Positions 16,830-25,809 of a DNA stretch of 60,639 bases are shown here, piece by piece. The stretch covers positions 1 to 60,639 of the forward strand of contig JAPPNP010000051.1 of assembly GCA_028873795.1 (NCBI GenBank), read 5' to 3'. Made by a program: the position numbers and the translations under genes. A model generated the notes under the pieces. That model was not told where the DNA came from. It saw only the letters and a program-made list of their open reading frames with translations, and searched no databases. Each line of letters opens with the position of its first letter. Position 1 is the stretch's first letter. Source of the stretch: Chloroflexota bacterium (GTDB taxonomy: Bacteria > Chloroflexota > UBA11872).

Positions 16830-17633
16830 GTGCGTAACGACGACGTCGAGATCTTTGCCATCGGCACGGAGCTAGTGACCGGCCTGATCCTCGACACCAA
16901 CTCGCATTGGCTCGCCGGCGAGGTGGCGGTGGCCGGCGGCGACGTGCGGCGCATCACCGCGCTTGCCGACGACTTTGACGCGCTGACCGCCGAATTGCGG
17001 GCGGCCGTCGGCCGACGCGCGCGCGTCATCATCACCACCGGCGGCCTGGGCCCGACGCCCGACGACCTCACTGTCGAAGCCGTGGCCGAGCTTGCGGGAT
17101 GCGGGATCCACACGCCCCGGGACGTGCTCGAGGACTACGCGCGCCGGCGCGGCATCAGCTTGGAGGAAGCCTCCAGCCCGCCACGGCTCAAGATGGGCAC
17201 GGTGCCCGCCGCCGCCCGCGTGCATCTAAATCCGGTGGGCTGGGCGCCGTGCTTCATGGTCCAAGTCGAAGATTCCAGTGTCTGGTGCATGCCGGGGCCG
17301 CCGCGCGAAGTCCAGGGCTGCTTCCGCGCGCATATCCAACCTGTCATCGAGCGAATGTTCGCCGGGCAGTCGGCCCGGCTGCGAGTGTTCATCGACGCGC
17401 ACGAGTCGGAAACCTCGCCGCTCATGCAGTCGGTCATGCGCCGCATTCCCGCCGCCTATCTCAAGGCCTATGTCGGCATGTCGAGCCCCGAGGGTCTTCC
17501 CGTCGACATCGTCGTGCGCAGCGAGGACGGCGTGGCTCCCAAGGAGCTGCTGCAGCAGGCCTACGACGAGTTCTGCGCTGTCGCCGCCGAGTCCGGCAAG
17601 ACGGTGACTATGGAGGCTCCGGCCGGGTCGTAA
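16830..17633 (+). CDS. CinA-like competence/damage-inducible protein (MoCF domain)
   Basis: A 267-residue protein with the CinA N-terminal molybdopterin-binding-like fold. The family signature VEIFAIGTELVTG is at the N-terminus, and TTGGLGPTPDDLT with WCMPGPPREV follow. GTG 16830 was chosen because the family starts here and the upstream open frame crosses a palindromic repeat. The nicotinamide-nucleotide amidase domain of full CinA is absent, as in many short homologues, so it is most likely an ADP-ribose/NMN-linked pyrophosphatase or a cofactor-binding protein. Function in this organism is inferred only. Confidence 0.85.
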   Translation: MRNDDVEIFAIGTELVTGLILDTNSHWLAGEVAVAGGDVRRITALADDFDALTAELRAAVGRRARVIITTGGLGPTPDDLTVEAVAELAGCGIHTPRDVLEDYARRRGISLEEASSPPRLKMGTVPAAARVHLNPVGWAPCFMVQVEDSSVWCMPGPPREVQGCFRAHIQPVIERMFAGQSARLRVFIDAHESETSPLMQSVMRRIPAAYLKAYVGMSSPEGLPVDIVVRSEDGVAPKELLQQAYDEFCAVAAESGKTVTMEAPAGS

Positions 17634-17686
17634 TCCGCTCGCAGTAGACTGCCCGCGCCGATTCACCGTCTCCGTTTGCCTTTCGC

Positions 17687-19690
17687 ATGCAATCTCGCTG
17701 GTCCGACAACGATGCCCGCGGACTCGACCCGCTCGACCTCCGGGTCTATACCTCGCGGCTCATCGGTGCGGAACCGGCGTTGGTGCTGCACGGCGGCGGC
17801 AACACCTCCGTCAAGCTCGACGACCGCGACCACCGCGGACGCCCCTGCCGCGCGCTGGCGATCAAGGGCAGCGGGTCCGATCTGCGCACCATCGAGCCGA
17901 GCGACTTTGCGCGATTGCATCTAGACGACCTCGAGGCCCTGCGCCCGCGGCCGGAGATGTCCGACGACGAGATGCTGGCCTACCTCGCGCGCAGCTCGCT
18001 GGATCCGGCCGCGCCGCGTCCGTCGATCGAGACGCTGCTTCATGCGTTTCTGCCCGATGCGTGGGTCGACCACTCGCACGCCGACGCCGTCCTGGCGCTG
18101 ACCAACCAGCCGGACGGTCACCAACTCGTGCACGAGGTCTACGGCGACCGCGTGGCGGTGGTGCCCTACATCCTCCCGGGCTTCAAGCTGGCGCAGCTCA
18201 CCGCCGACGTGTACGCCGCCAATCCGGGCGTCGAGGGCCTGGTGCTGGACATGCACGGGCTGGTGACCTTCGGCGCGACGGCGCGCGAGTCCTACGAGCG
18301 ACACATCGAGCTGGTGACCCTGGCAGAGGAGCGGGTGCGACCGCACCTGCCGACGAACGGAAGCACGCGCGGCGACGAGGCGGAGGCCGCAGCGCTGGCG
18401 CCGGTGCTGCGCGGCGCGCTCTCAGCCGCGCGGCGAGTGATCGTGCGCTGCGACGCCTCGCCCCGCGTGCGCGCGTTTGTGGACCGGCCGGACCTCGAGC
18501 AAATCTCGCAGCAGGGCCCGGTCACTCCCGACCATGTGTTGCGCACCAAGCGGCTGCCGCTGGTCTTGCCGGCAACCGATCCCGACGGCGTGCGCGACGC
18601 GGTGGCGGCCTACCGCGCCGACTACGAGCGCTACGCACGCGAGCACGGCGGCGCCAACTCGTTTCGGCATGACTCCGCGCCGCGCGTCGTGCTGGCTCCC
18701 GGCGTCGGCATGTTCACCACCGGCGCCACCTGGGACGAGGCCGGCATGGTGGCGGACATGTACCGCCACAGCATGGACGTCATCGAGGCCGCGACTGCCA
18801 TTGGCGCCTACCGCGCCCTGCCGGCGAACGATCTCTACGACATGGAGTACTGGCCGCTCGAGCTGTACAAGCTCACACGGGCGCCGCCGGAGCGCGAGCT
18901 GGCGCGCCGCGTGGCCCTGGTCACGGGCGCGGGTCGGGGCATCGGACGCGCCATCGCCCAGGCGCTGGCGTCGGACGGGGCCTTCGTCTTTGTCACCGAC
19001 ATTGATTCGGAGGCTGCAACCACTGTCGCCGAGGCGATCACCGGCGATGGCGACCGAGCCCAGGCGCTCCCGCTCGACGTCACCAGCGAGCGCCAGACGG
19101 CGGAGGCCTTCGAGGCCGTGGCGCGTCACGTGGGCGGCGTGGATATCGTGGTGTCCAACGCCGGCGTCGCGGCCGCCGCGCCCCTTGACGACCTGGAGCT
19201 CGACGCGTGGCAGCGCAGCCTCGACATCAACGCCACCGGGCATTTCCTCGTCTGTCGCGCGGCGCTGCGCCAGATGCGCTCCCAGGGTCTGGGCGGCAGC
19301 ATCGTGCTGATCTGCACCAAGAACGCCCTCGACCCGGGCGCCGGATTCGGCGCCTACAGCGCCGCCAAGGCGGCGCAGCTTCAGCTGGGCCGCGTGCTCG
19401 CGATCGAGGGCGGTCCCGATGGCATCCGCGTCAACATGGTCAACCCCGACGCGGTGTTCGAAGGCTCCGGGCTATGGGACGCCGACCTGCGGGCGGGACG
19501 CGCCGCCGCGCACGGCGTGGAGGTCGAGGACCTGGAATCGTTCTACGCGCAGCGCAACCTGCTGGGCCGGCGCGTCACGGGCGCGGACGTGGCCGAGGCC
19601 GTGTCGTTCCTCGCGTCGGACCGAGCGGCCAAAACGACGGGAGCGGTCATCCCGGTCGATGGCGGCCTGCGCGGGGCGTTTCCGCGGTAG
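17687..19690 (+). CDS. Bifunctional class II aldolase / short-chain dehydrogenase
   Basis: A 667-residue fusion. Residues 1-~395 are a class II aldolase with HGGGNTSVK (35-43), the zinc-ligand segment DHSHADAV (~128) and MHGLVTFG. Residues ~405-667 are a short-chain dehydrogenase with TGAGRGIG (~412-419), NAG and YSAAK (~556). This architecture is known from rhamnulose-1-phosphate aldolase/lactaldehyde dehydrogenase fusions in deoxysugar catabolism, where the second domain consumes the aldehyde made by the first. The other rhamnose pathway genes are not adjacent, so the exact sugar is unproven. Upstream is the CinA-like gene, 53 bases away on the same strand. Confidence 0.9.
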   Translation: MQSRWSDNDARGLDPLDLRVYTSRLIGAEPALVLHGGGNTSVKLDDRDHRGRPCRALAIKGSGSDLRTIEPSDFARLHLDDLEALRPRPEMSDDEMLAYLARSSLDPAAPRPSIETLLHAFLPDAWVDHSHADAVLALTNQPDGHQLVHEVYGDRVAVVPYILPGFKLAQLTADVYAANPGVEGLVLDMHGLVTFGATARESYERHIELVTLAEERVRPHLPTNGSTRGDEAEAAALAPVLRGALSAARRVIVRCDASPRVRAFVDRPDLEQISQQGPVTPDHVLRTKRLPLVLPATDPDGVRDAVAAYRADYERYAREHGGANSFRHDSAPRVVLAPGVGMFTTGATWDEAGMVADMYRHSMDVIEAATAIGAYRALPANDLYDMEYWPLELYKLTRAPPERELARRVALVTGAGRGIGRAIAQALASDGAFVFVTDIDSEAATTVAEAITGDGDRAQALPLDVTSERQTAEAFEAVARHVGGVDIVVSNAGVAAAAPLDDLELDAWQRSLDINATGHFLVCRAALRQMRSQGLGGSIVLICTKNALDPGAGFGAYSAAKAAQLQLGRVLAIEGGPDGIRVNMVNPDAVFEGSGLWDADLRAGRAAAHGVEVEDLESFYAQRNLLGRRVTGADVAEAVSFLASDRAAKTTGAVIPVDGGLRGAFPR

Positions 19691-19747
19691 GGCGTTCTAG
19701 TCCGGGACGGCGGCATCACCAGCCAAGAATCAATTGTTGCGTCGTTC

Positions 19748-19784
19748 GGTCCCCTCTCCCTTGAGGGAGAGGGCTAGGGTGAGG
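19748..19784. repeat. CCCTCTCCCTTGA hairpin repeat, copy 2
   Basis: CCCCTCTCCCTTGAGGGAGA continuing to GGGCTAGGGTGAGGGG, nearly identical to 16718-16757. It lies between convergent genes and could also act as a bidirectional transcript-end hairpin. Confidence 0.75.
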
Positions 19785-19822
19785 GGAAGATTGACTCGCC
19801 GACGACTCCTACCGGCCCGCCG

Positions 19823-20281
19823 CTACTTCCCGCAGGCCCCCGCCGTGACTCCAGACCCGTCGGTGTTGAACGAGCTGCCGCAACCGCAGGTCGTCTGCGC
19901 GTTGGGATTTCGCACCGAGAACCCACGCCCCATCATGCTGTCGATGAAGTCGATCTCGGCGCCGGCGATCAGGTGCGCCGTGTGCCCGTCGATGTAGACC
20001 TGGATGCCGTTCGACTGCGCCGTGATGTCGGTCGGCTCCGGCTCGTGAGCCAGCGCCATGGCGTATTCGTAGCCCGCGCAGCCACCGCCGGTCACCGCGA
20101 CCTTCAGCGCGCCCTGCATGTGTCCGCGCTCGCTGAGGATCTCGCCGAACGCGCGCGCCGCGCGATCCGTGACCGTCACCGGCGAGGGCGGCGGCGGGGC
20201 AGCCATCGGCAGCCCGATCGGTTCGTCAGCCGGGCCATCCATCGGCAGCGAGATGCGGCCGTCGGTCTGCACTGCGCTCAT
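19823..20281 (-). CDS. A-type iron-sulfur carrier (IscA/ErpA/HesB family)
   Basis: A 152-residue protein. Residues ~34-150 are the A-type carrier domain with the three cluster-binding cysteines, C68 in GGGCAGYEY and C132/C134 in CGCGSS. These proteins receive Fe-S clusters from the scaffold and hand them to target enzymes in the cytoplasm. The first ~33 residues are a Pro/Met-rich extension not typical of the family, so ATG at residue 26 is an alternative start. It is transcribed alone, away from any isc or suf operon in the window. Confidence 0.9.
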   Translation of the reverse strand: MSAVQTDGRISLPMDGPADEPIGLPMAAPPPPSPVTVTDRAARAFGEILSERGHMQGALKVAVTGGGCAGYEYAMALAHEPEPTDITAQSNGIQVYIDGHTAHLIAGAEIDFIDSMMGRGFSVRNPNAQTTCGCGSSFNTDGSGVTAGACGK

Positions 20282-20501
20282 CGGCGTCGTTCCTCAATGA
20301 ATCGGACGTTCTCGGCCTCACCCGAAGCTAGCACGAGAGACGCCCCACGGCGAGCGGCGGCGGTGTCGCGGACCGTTCGGTCGCAAGCCGACCTGCGCGC
20401 GAATCGCCGCGATACGAAGCCTGGGCGCGGGTCTTCTAGGATCAACGGATGGGCACGAAGCGTCAGGCGGCGGTCTTTTCTCGCGTGGACAACCTCCCTC
20501 A

Positions 20502-21857
20502 ATGACGTACGCCGAGGCCCTGCGCTGGATCTACGGCTTCGCGGACCTGGAGCGCGGCGTCGGCCACGCCGGCCGCGACGCCTATGCGGCGGGGCCGGCG
20601 CGCACGCGCCGGCTGCTGCGCGCGCTCGGCGATCCGCACCACGGCCTGACCTTCGTGCACGTCGCCGGCAGCAAGGGGAAGGGCAGCGTCTGCGCGCTGG
20701 TGGCGAGCGCGGCCGAGGCCGCCGGCCTGCGCACCGGCGCCTACACGCAGCCGCACCTGCACTCGTTCCGCGAGCGCATCGCGATCGACGGGCGCCCCAT
20801 CGACGCAGAGGCATTCGCCGATCTGTGTGAGCGGCTCGCGCCGCAGGTGGAGCGTCTGTCAGCGGCTCACGCCGAGGACGGTCCGTACTCGACATTCGAA
20901 CTGGCAACCGTGCTCGCGCTGGCGTGGTTCGCCGAGCAGCAGGTTGGCCTCGCGGTGATCGAGGTCGGGCTCGGGGGTCGGCTGGACGCGACGCGCGTGA
21001 TCGATCCGGCCGTGGTCGGCCTGACGACGATCGTGCTGGAGCACACGCGCGTGCTGGGAGAGACGCTGGAGGCCATCGCGCGGGAAAAAGCCGGCATCAT
21101 CAAGCCGGGAGTGCCGGTCGTCGCCGCCGCGCAGTCCGGCGAGGCGCTAGCGGTATTCCGGGCGGCCTGCCGGTCCCAGGAAGCGCCGCTGACCGTTGCC
21201 GAACCGCTGGACTGGGCCGGCGACATTGCCGCGCGTGACGGGCGTCCTCTGATGCTTGCGGGCGCGCCTGATGACGGCGGCAGTCTCCCGGTGGGACTTG
21301 CGGGACCCCATCAACGTCAGAACGCCGCCGTCGCCTGGCACATCTGCCGCGCGCTGGCGGACTACGGACTGCCGATCGATCGCGGCGCCATCCGCGCCGG
21401 ATTCGGCGCTGCGTCGTGGCCCGGGCGGCTCGAGGTCGTGGCCGGCGACCCGCTAACCATCGTGGACGGCGCGCACACGCCGGAGGCCGTGGCGGCCGTC
21501 GTCGAGGGGCTGGGCGAGGCCTTCCACGTCCAACGCGGCCCGGTCATATTCGGCTCGCTGCGCGACAAGCGCGTGCCGTTGATGCTCGACGCGCTGCGCG
21601 GCTACGCCACCCGATTGCTGGTGGTGCGGCCGGACCATCCGCGCGGCTGGTTGCCCGAGCGAATGGTGCGCCGCTATGGCCTGACCGGGCAGGTCGAGAT
21701 CGCGTCGTCGACCGAGGCGGCCTTGCGGCAAGCGCGCGCGGCATGCCGGCCCGGCGAGGCGGTGCTGGCCACCGGCAGCCTGGCCGTCGCGGCCGACGTG
21801 CGCGCGGCGGCGGGCGTGCCGCATGAGGTCGATCCTGAGCCGTGGGCGGGGACGTAG
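20502..21857 (+). CDS. folC: Folylpolyglutamate synthase / dihydrofolate synthase
   Basis: A 451-residue Mur-ligase-like enzyme that adds glutamate to dihydropteroate or folates using ATP. The P-loop is AGSKGKGS (55-62). Other family blocks are TGAYTQPHLHSFRERI, VGLGGRLDATRV, EKAGIIKPGVPVV and the C-terminal DGAHTPEA. The length is normal. ATG 20502 gives the standard N-terminus (TYAEALRWIYG). No other folate gene is adjacent. Confidence 0.93.
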   Translation: MTYAEALRWIYGFADLERGVGHAGRDAYAAGPARTRRLLRALGDPHHGLTFVHVAGSKGKGSVCALVASAAEAAGLRTGAYTQPHLHSFRERIAIDGRPIDAEAFADLCERLAPQVERLSAAHAEDGPYSTFELATVLALAWFAEQQVGLAVIEVGLGGRLDATRVIDPAVVGLTTIVLEHTRVLGETLEAIAREKAGIIKPGVPVVAAAQSGEALAVFRAACRSQEAPLTVAEPLDWAGDIAARDGRPLMLAGAPDDGGSLPVGLAGPHQRQNAAVAWHICRALADYGLPIDRGAIRAGFGAASWPGRLEVVAGDPLTIVDGAHTPEAVAAVVEGLGEAFHVQRGPVIFGSLRDKRVPLMLDALRGYATRLLVVRPDHPRGWLPERMVRRYGLTGQVEIASSTEAALRQARAACRPGEAVLATGSLAVAADVRAAAGVPHEVDPEPWAGT

Positions 21858-21896
21858 GGTGGGGTTTGGATCTGCCTTGCGCGTTGGTGACTATAG

Positions 21897-22126
21897 GGTA
21901 GATTCTCGCCTCCGCGGGAATGACGGACCCGAACCGGTCGCGACGCGACGGTTTGTCCATGTCGTTTCTGATTCGCCTGCGTAATGCCGAGCCACCGCCT
22001 TCGGTCATTCCGAGCCGCAGGCGAGGAATCTCAGAGGCGGGGAGAATGCATAACGTCCTTAGATTCCTCACTTCGTTCGGAATGACATTTTGGGGTTCGG
22101 AGTGACATCGGGGTTCGGAGTGACAT
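21897..22126. repeat. Repeat block: GATTCTCGCC hairpin plus composite inverted repeat and 17-base tandem
   Basis: The interval 21858-22165 has no supported gene. It holds a GATTC-type hairpin at 21897-21926. A composite element follows at about 22001-22086, whose ends GTCATTCCGAGCC/GAGGAATCT and AGATTCCTC/TTCGGAATGAC are inverted copies. Next comes GGGGTTCGGAGTGACAT twice, at 22092-22108 and 22110-22126. The composite looks like a small non-autonomous element. Confidence 0.7.
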
Positions 22127-22165
22127 TTACGGGGCAACTACAAGTGACCCTGAGGCGCTTGCTCC

Positions 22166-22681
22166 ATGATGAGTGACGAGGTGCGCCCGATCCGGCGGCG
22201 CGTTGATCAGGCCATCGAGCAGGCCGCCGCCGAAGGCGCATTCGACGATCTGGCGGGAACGGGGCGTCCGCTCAAGTCGGACCCAGGCATCGTTCCAAAC
22301 GAGCTGCGGGTGCCGTTCAAGGTGTTGGAAAACGCCGGCATGGCTCCCGCCTGGGTGGAGATGGCCGCCGAAATCGAGCGCCAAATCGACGAGTTTCGCG
22401 CAGCCCGGCGCGAGCACGAGCAGCGGATGCGCCGGGCGCGCGCGTACGCGGTGGCGGGCACGGCGGGAGACTTCGCCGCGCGCTTTCGAGCCGCGCAGCA
22501 TGCCCATGCGGAGCAGCGCGCCAGGCTGACCACCGACGTCCGGCGAATCGTGCGCCTGATCGATCGGTTCAACACCATGGCCCCGGCGAGCGCGCCGCGA
22601 TTTGGATTTCTCGCGCGCGCCGAGCTCGAAGCGGTGGAGGCGATCTGGTCCTGGACCGCGCCGGGCGACGACCCGGAATGA
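22166..22681 (+). CDS. DUF1992 (DnaJ-homologue subfamily C member 28-like) protein
   Basis: A 171-residue mostly helical protein whose N-terminal ~70 residues match DUF1992: VDQAIEQAAAEGAFDDLAG, GRPLKSDP, then EIERQIDEFRAARREHEQ. No J-domain is present. The molecular role of the family is not established. It is the first gene of a tightly overlapping operon, sharing ATGA with the GT9 gene (22678-22681). ATG 22166 is used; ATG 22169 is equally possible. Confidence 0.8.
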   Translation: MMSDEVRPIRRRVDQAIEQAAAEGAFDDLAGTGRPLKSDPGIVPNELRVPFKVLENAGMAPAWVEMAAEIERQIDEFRAARREHEQRMRRARAYAVAGTAGDFAARFRAAQHAHAEQRARLTTDVRRIVRLIDRFNTMAPASAPRFGFLARAELEAVEAIWSWTAPGDDPE

Positions 22682-23814
22682 AACGGCAAACGCGGGCACT
22701 GCTCGGTCGGCTCGTCGCCGCAGCCCTGACACCGCTGCTCGGAGTGGTTGCGCTTTGGCGACGGGTCGTGGGCACGGCCAACGCACACGGCGAGCCCCGG
22801 TCGGTGTTGCTGGTTCGGCTCGACCTGATGGGCGACATCGTCAACGGGCTCTCGTCCGCCCACGCGGCGCGGCGGCGGTGGCCGCGGGCGCACATCGCCT
22901 TCATGGCGCCGCCCCAGTGGCGCGCCATCGTGGATCGCTGCTCGGCCGTGGACGAGACCATTGCGCTCGACCCGGCGGCGGTCACGCACTGGCCGGCCGG
23001 CCTGGACCCGCGACGCTGGGGGCAGCTCCTGCGAGCGCTCGTGAGCTTGCGCGCGCGGCGGTTCGACCTCGCGGTGAGCATCTACGGTCAAATTGCCGGA
23101 ACGGTCGTGGCGCTCAGCGGCGCCCGCGAGCGCCGCGGCTACCGTGGCGAGGCGCCGCGGTTCAGCTTCGACCGGTCCTTCGACGGAAAACGCCGCAACG
23201 GCGGCCCGCACGAAACCGAGCTGGCGACGCGCCTGGTCGACGGCGACCGTTCACCCTGGCGCACCATCGACCGCACCGACGACCTTGCCACGCCTGAGGT
23301 GTTGGCCGGCATCGGCCGGCCGCTGGTGGTTGCGCATGCGGGCGCGGCGCACGGCGACGCCAAACGCTGGCGAGAGGAACACTGGGAGCGCGCGCTGGCC
23401 GAGCTGGCGGCCGGCGGCGCGACGGTGGCGCTAGTCGGCCTGGCCGGCGACCGCGCGCTGGCTCGGCGGCTGCAGGGCTCGGTCCATAATCTGATCGACC
23501 TCACGGGCGAAACGTCGCTCGAAACACTCATGGGCACGCTCCAGGCGGCCGACCTCGTGATCTCCACCGACAGCGGCCCGGCGCACTTGGCGCGCGCGCT
23601 CGGCACCCGGGTTGTCGCCTTGCACGGGCCCACGGACGCCGCCCTGCACGGGCCCGGCGATCCGGCGTGCGCGGCTCTGCGGGTGGATATGCCGTGCGGG
23701 CCTTGCTACGACTTTCGCCGTGTGGCGACCTGTCAATTCGGCGACACGCTCTGCATGGAATGGCTCGATCCCAGTCGCGTCGTTGGCGCCGCCCGGTCGA
23801 TGCTGGCCATATGA
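22678..23814 (+). CDS. Glycosyltransferase family 9 (heptosyltransferase-like)
   Basis: A 378-residue GT-B fold enzyme. The N-terminal strand VLLVRLDLMGDIVNGLSS is the usual GT9 start, and VAHAGAAHGDAKRW and DLVISTDSGPAHLARALGTRVVALHGPT are the C-terminal nucleotide-sugar site. Cys-rich CGPCYDF follows. Family members transfer heptose or similar sugars to lipid-linked acceptors. The window shows no LPS heptose pathway, so the acceptor may be another surface glycolipid or polymer. Both ends overlap neighbouring genes by ATGA. A second GT9 gene is at 55022. Confidence 0.87.
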   Translation: MKRQTRALLGRLVAAALTPLLGVVALWRRVVGTANAHGEPRSVLLVRLDLMGDIVNGLSSAHAARRRWPRAHIAFMAPPQWRAIVDRCSAVDETIALDPAAVTHWPAGLDPRRWGQLLRALVSLRARRFDLAVSIYGQIAGTVVALSGARERRGYRGEAPRFSFDRSFDGKRRNGGPHETELATRLVDGDRSPWRTIDRTDDLATPEVLAGIGRPLVVAHAGAAHGDAKRWREEHWERALAELAAGGATVALVGLAGDRALARRLQGSVHNLIDLTGETSLETLMGTLQAADLVISTDSGPAHLARALGTRVVALHGPTDAALHGPGDPACAALRVDMPCGPCYDFRRVATCQFGDTLCMEWLDPSRVVGAARSMLAI

Positions 23815-24599
23815 GCGCCGCAACCGGCACCAAGACCGCGGCGCTGCGGGCCGTCGAGTTTCGCGTGCTCGGCACGCGCATCCACGGCGTCGACCTGGGC
23901 CAGGCCGCCGCGTGGATCGACGCCTGGGCGCAGGCCGGCGTACGCGCGCACATCGCCACCGTGAACCCCGAGTTTGTGATGCGCGCACGCCGGGATGCCG
24001 ACTTTCACGACCTGCTGGAGCGCACCCGCCTGAACGTGCCGGACGGGGTCGGCGTCGTAGTGGCAGGCCGCCTGGGCGGCAGGCGCGTTCCAGGCCGCGT
24101 GACCGGCGTGGCCCTGATGCACGAGGCCATGCGGCTGGCCGCCGTCCGGGAGTGGTCCGTGGCGCTGGTCGGCGGTGCGCCGGGCGTGGCCGAGGCCGCG
24201 GCCAAGCGTCTGGTCCGCGACGTGCCGGGCCTCCGGCCGCCGCGCACCTACGGCGGCGCGCGTGGTCCCGAGGGCGACGACGCCGCGCGAGAGTTTCTGC
24301 GAGACGCGCAACCGCGCATCCTCTGCGTCGGCTACGGCGCGCCGCACCAGGAATTCTGGATCGACCGCAACCTCGACGCGGACGCGGCGTGCGTGGCCAT
24401 CGGAATAGGCGGGACGCTGGACTATCTCAGCGGCCGGGTGCCGCGGGCGCCCGAGGCCCTGCGATCGGCCGGCCTCGAATGGGCCTACCGGCTGTGGCGA
24501 CAGCCCTCCCGCTGGCGCCGCATGCAGGTGCTGCCGATTTTCGCCGCGCTCGCGGTCCGCGAAATCATTGACCTTAAGACCAAGGACGCCGCCAAATGA
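23811..24599 (+). CDS. WecB/TagA/CpsF-family glycosyltransferase
   Basis: A 262-residue GT26 enzyme. Signatures are the N-terminal FRVLGTRIHGVDL, IATVNPEFVMRAR, NVPDGVGVVVAGR, the RVTGVALM stretch, CVGYGAPHQEFWIDRN and GIGGTLDYLSGRVPRAP. Homologues add N-acetylmannosamine or ManNAcA to undecaprenyl-PP-GlcNAc, the linkage step for wall teichoic acid or related polymers. ATG 23811 overlaps the GT9 stop (ATGA), which fixes the start. It pairs logically with the two LCP proteins that attach such polymers to peptidoglycan. Confidence 0.9.
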   Translation: MSAATGTKTAALRAVEFRVLGTRIHGVDLGQAAAWIDAWAQAGVRAHIATVNPEFVMRARRDADFHDLLERTRLNVPDGVGVVVAGRLGGRRVPGRVTGVALMHEAMRLAAVREWSVALVGGAPGVAEAAAKRLVRDVPGLRPPRTYGGARGPEGDDAAREFLRDAQPRILCVGYGAPHQEFWIDRNLDADAACVAIGIGGTLDYLSGRVPRAPEALRSAGLEWAYRLWRQPSRWRRMQVLPIFAALAVREIIDLKTKDAAK

Positions 24600-25510
24600 G
24601 CCGCGTGGTCGTGGTCGGCAGCCTCAATCTGGACATCGTCATGCGCCTGCCGCGCATTCCGCGCCCCGGCGAGACCGTGCACGGCGGGCGCATCGGCCGC
24701 TATCCCGGCGGCAAGGGTGCGAATCAGGCCGTCGCAGCCGCGCGTGCAGGGGCGGCGGTGGCCATGGTTGGCGTCGTGGGTCAGGACGATGCCGGCGACG
24801 CGTTACTCGAGTCGCTCGCCGCAGCCGGCGTGGACCGGGCCGATGTGCGCCAGGACACCGACGCCGCCACCGGTACCGCGATGATCGTCGTCGACAACTC
24901 CGGCGCCAATGCCATCGCCTTGGCGGAGGGGGCCAACTTGGCCGTGCGGCCGGAAGACGCGGCGCGCGCTGTGACCGCACACGATCCCGCCGTCGTCGCG
25001 GTCCAGCGGGAAGTGCCGGAAGCGGCTGTTCGGGCCGCCCTGAGCCATGCGCCCGAGGGGGCAATCCGCGTGATGAATGCCGCGCCTCTGGAGCCGGACG
25101 CCGACCTGCCGCTCGACGTGATCGACCTGCTGGTCGTGAACGAGATCGAGGCGTCAGACCTGTTGGGGGCTCTAGTCACGACCAACAACGCGCCCGATGC
25201 GGCGAAGCGCCTGGCCGCCGACGTGACTCGGGGATGCGTGATTACGCTAGGCGGCCACGGACTGGCGGCGCACGTGGACGGTCAGGCCCTGCGCCTGAAT
25301 GCCCATCCCGTCAACGTCATCGACACCACCGGCGCCGGTGACGCATTCTGCGGCGCCATGGCCGCCGCGCTGGCGCTGGGCGAAGCGATGCCGAACGCGC
25401 TCGCCTGGGGCAACGCCGCCGGAGCGCTGGCGGCCAGTCGTCCGGGAGCGCAGCCGTCGATGCCGACCGGCGCGGAGATTGCCGCGCAGCTCGCGACGGC
25501 GTTGGCATAG
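24596..25510 (+). CDS. rbsK: Ribokinase (PfkB family)
   Basis: A 304-residue sugar kinase. It opens VVVVGSLNLDIV, then PGGKGANQAVAAARAGA (residues ~41-57), and ends with the catalytic DTTGAGDAFCGAM where Asp is the base. This pattern is specific to ribokinase within PfkB kinases; it phosphorylates ribose at O5. It overlaps the GT26 gene by ATGA and is the last gene of the four-gene operon, an odd position for a catabolic kinase unless it supplies a sugar phosphate for glycan synthesis. No rbs transporter is nearby. Confidence 0.9.
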   Translation: MSRVVVVGSLNLDIVMRLPRIPRPGETVHGGRIGRYPGGKGANQAVAAARAGAAVAMVGVVGQDDAGDALLESLAAAGVDRADVRQDTDAATGTAMIVVDNSGANAIALAEGANLAVRPEDAARAVTAHDPAVVAVQREVPEAAVRAALSHAPEGAIRVMNAAPLEPDADLPLDVIDLLVVNEIEASDLLGALVTTNNAPDAAKRLAADVTRGCVITLGGHGLAAHVDGQALRLNAHPVNVIDTTGAGDAFCGAMAAALALGEAMPNALAWGNAAGALAASRPGAQPSMPTGAEIAAQLATALA

Positions 25511-25647
25511 CCTGCGGCCGCGGTCGTACCAGGGATGATCGGAAGGACTCCTCGCGATGGCGGTAACCGCAGCCATTGGGTGGGGTCGTCAAGGGCCCCG
25601 ACCTGGAACCCTAGCCGTTGAGCCCCGTCCCCACATTCCCCTTCCAG

Positions 25648-25749
25648 GAGTCCCCGGCAGAATCAAGCCGGGCTTGAGGATGACCGGGCGCATACTGTCC
25701 GCTCCCAGGTTCAATGAAGGGTGGATTCCCGCCTTCGCGGGAATGACAG
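25648..25749. repeat. ~120-base composite intergenic repeat, copy 2
   Basis: It contains AAGCCGGGCTTGAGGATGACC, then CCAGGTTCAATGAAGGGTGG, then the hairpin GATTCCCGCCTTCGCGGGAAT and GACAG. The order and spacing match copy 3 (37861-37980) closely and copy 1 (7142-7263) more loosely. Nothing else is recognisable in 25511-25809. Confidence 0.8.
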
Positions 25750-25809
25750 CAGGGTTACGAAAGGGTCTCCTTCCAGAAGGAAAGGATTCAAGCAGAGGTT
25801 TCCTGGAGT

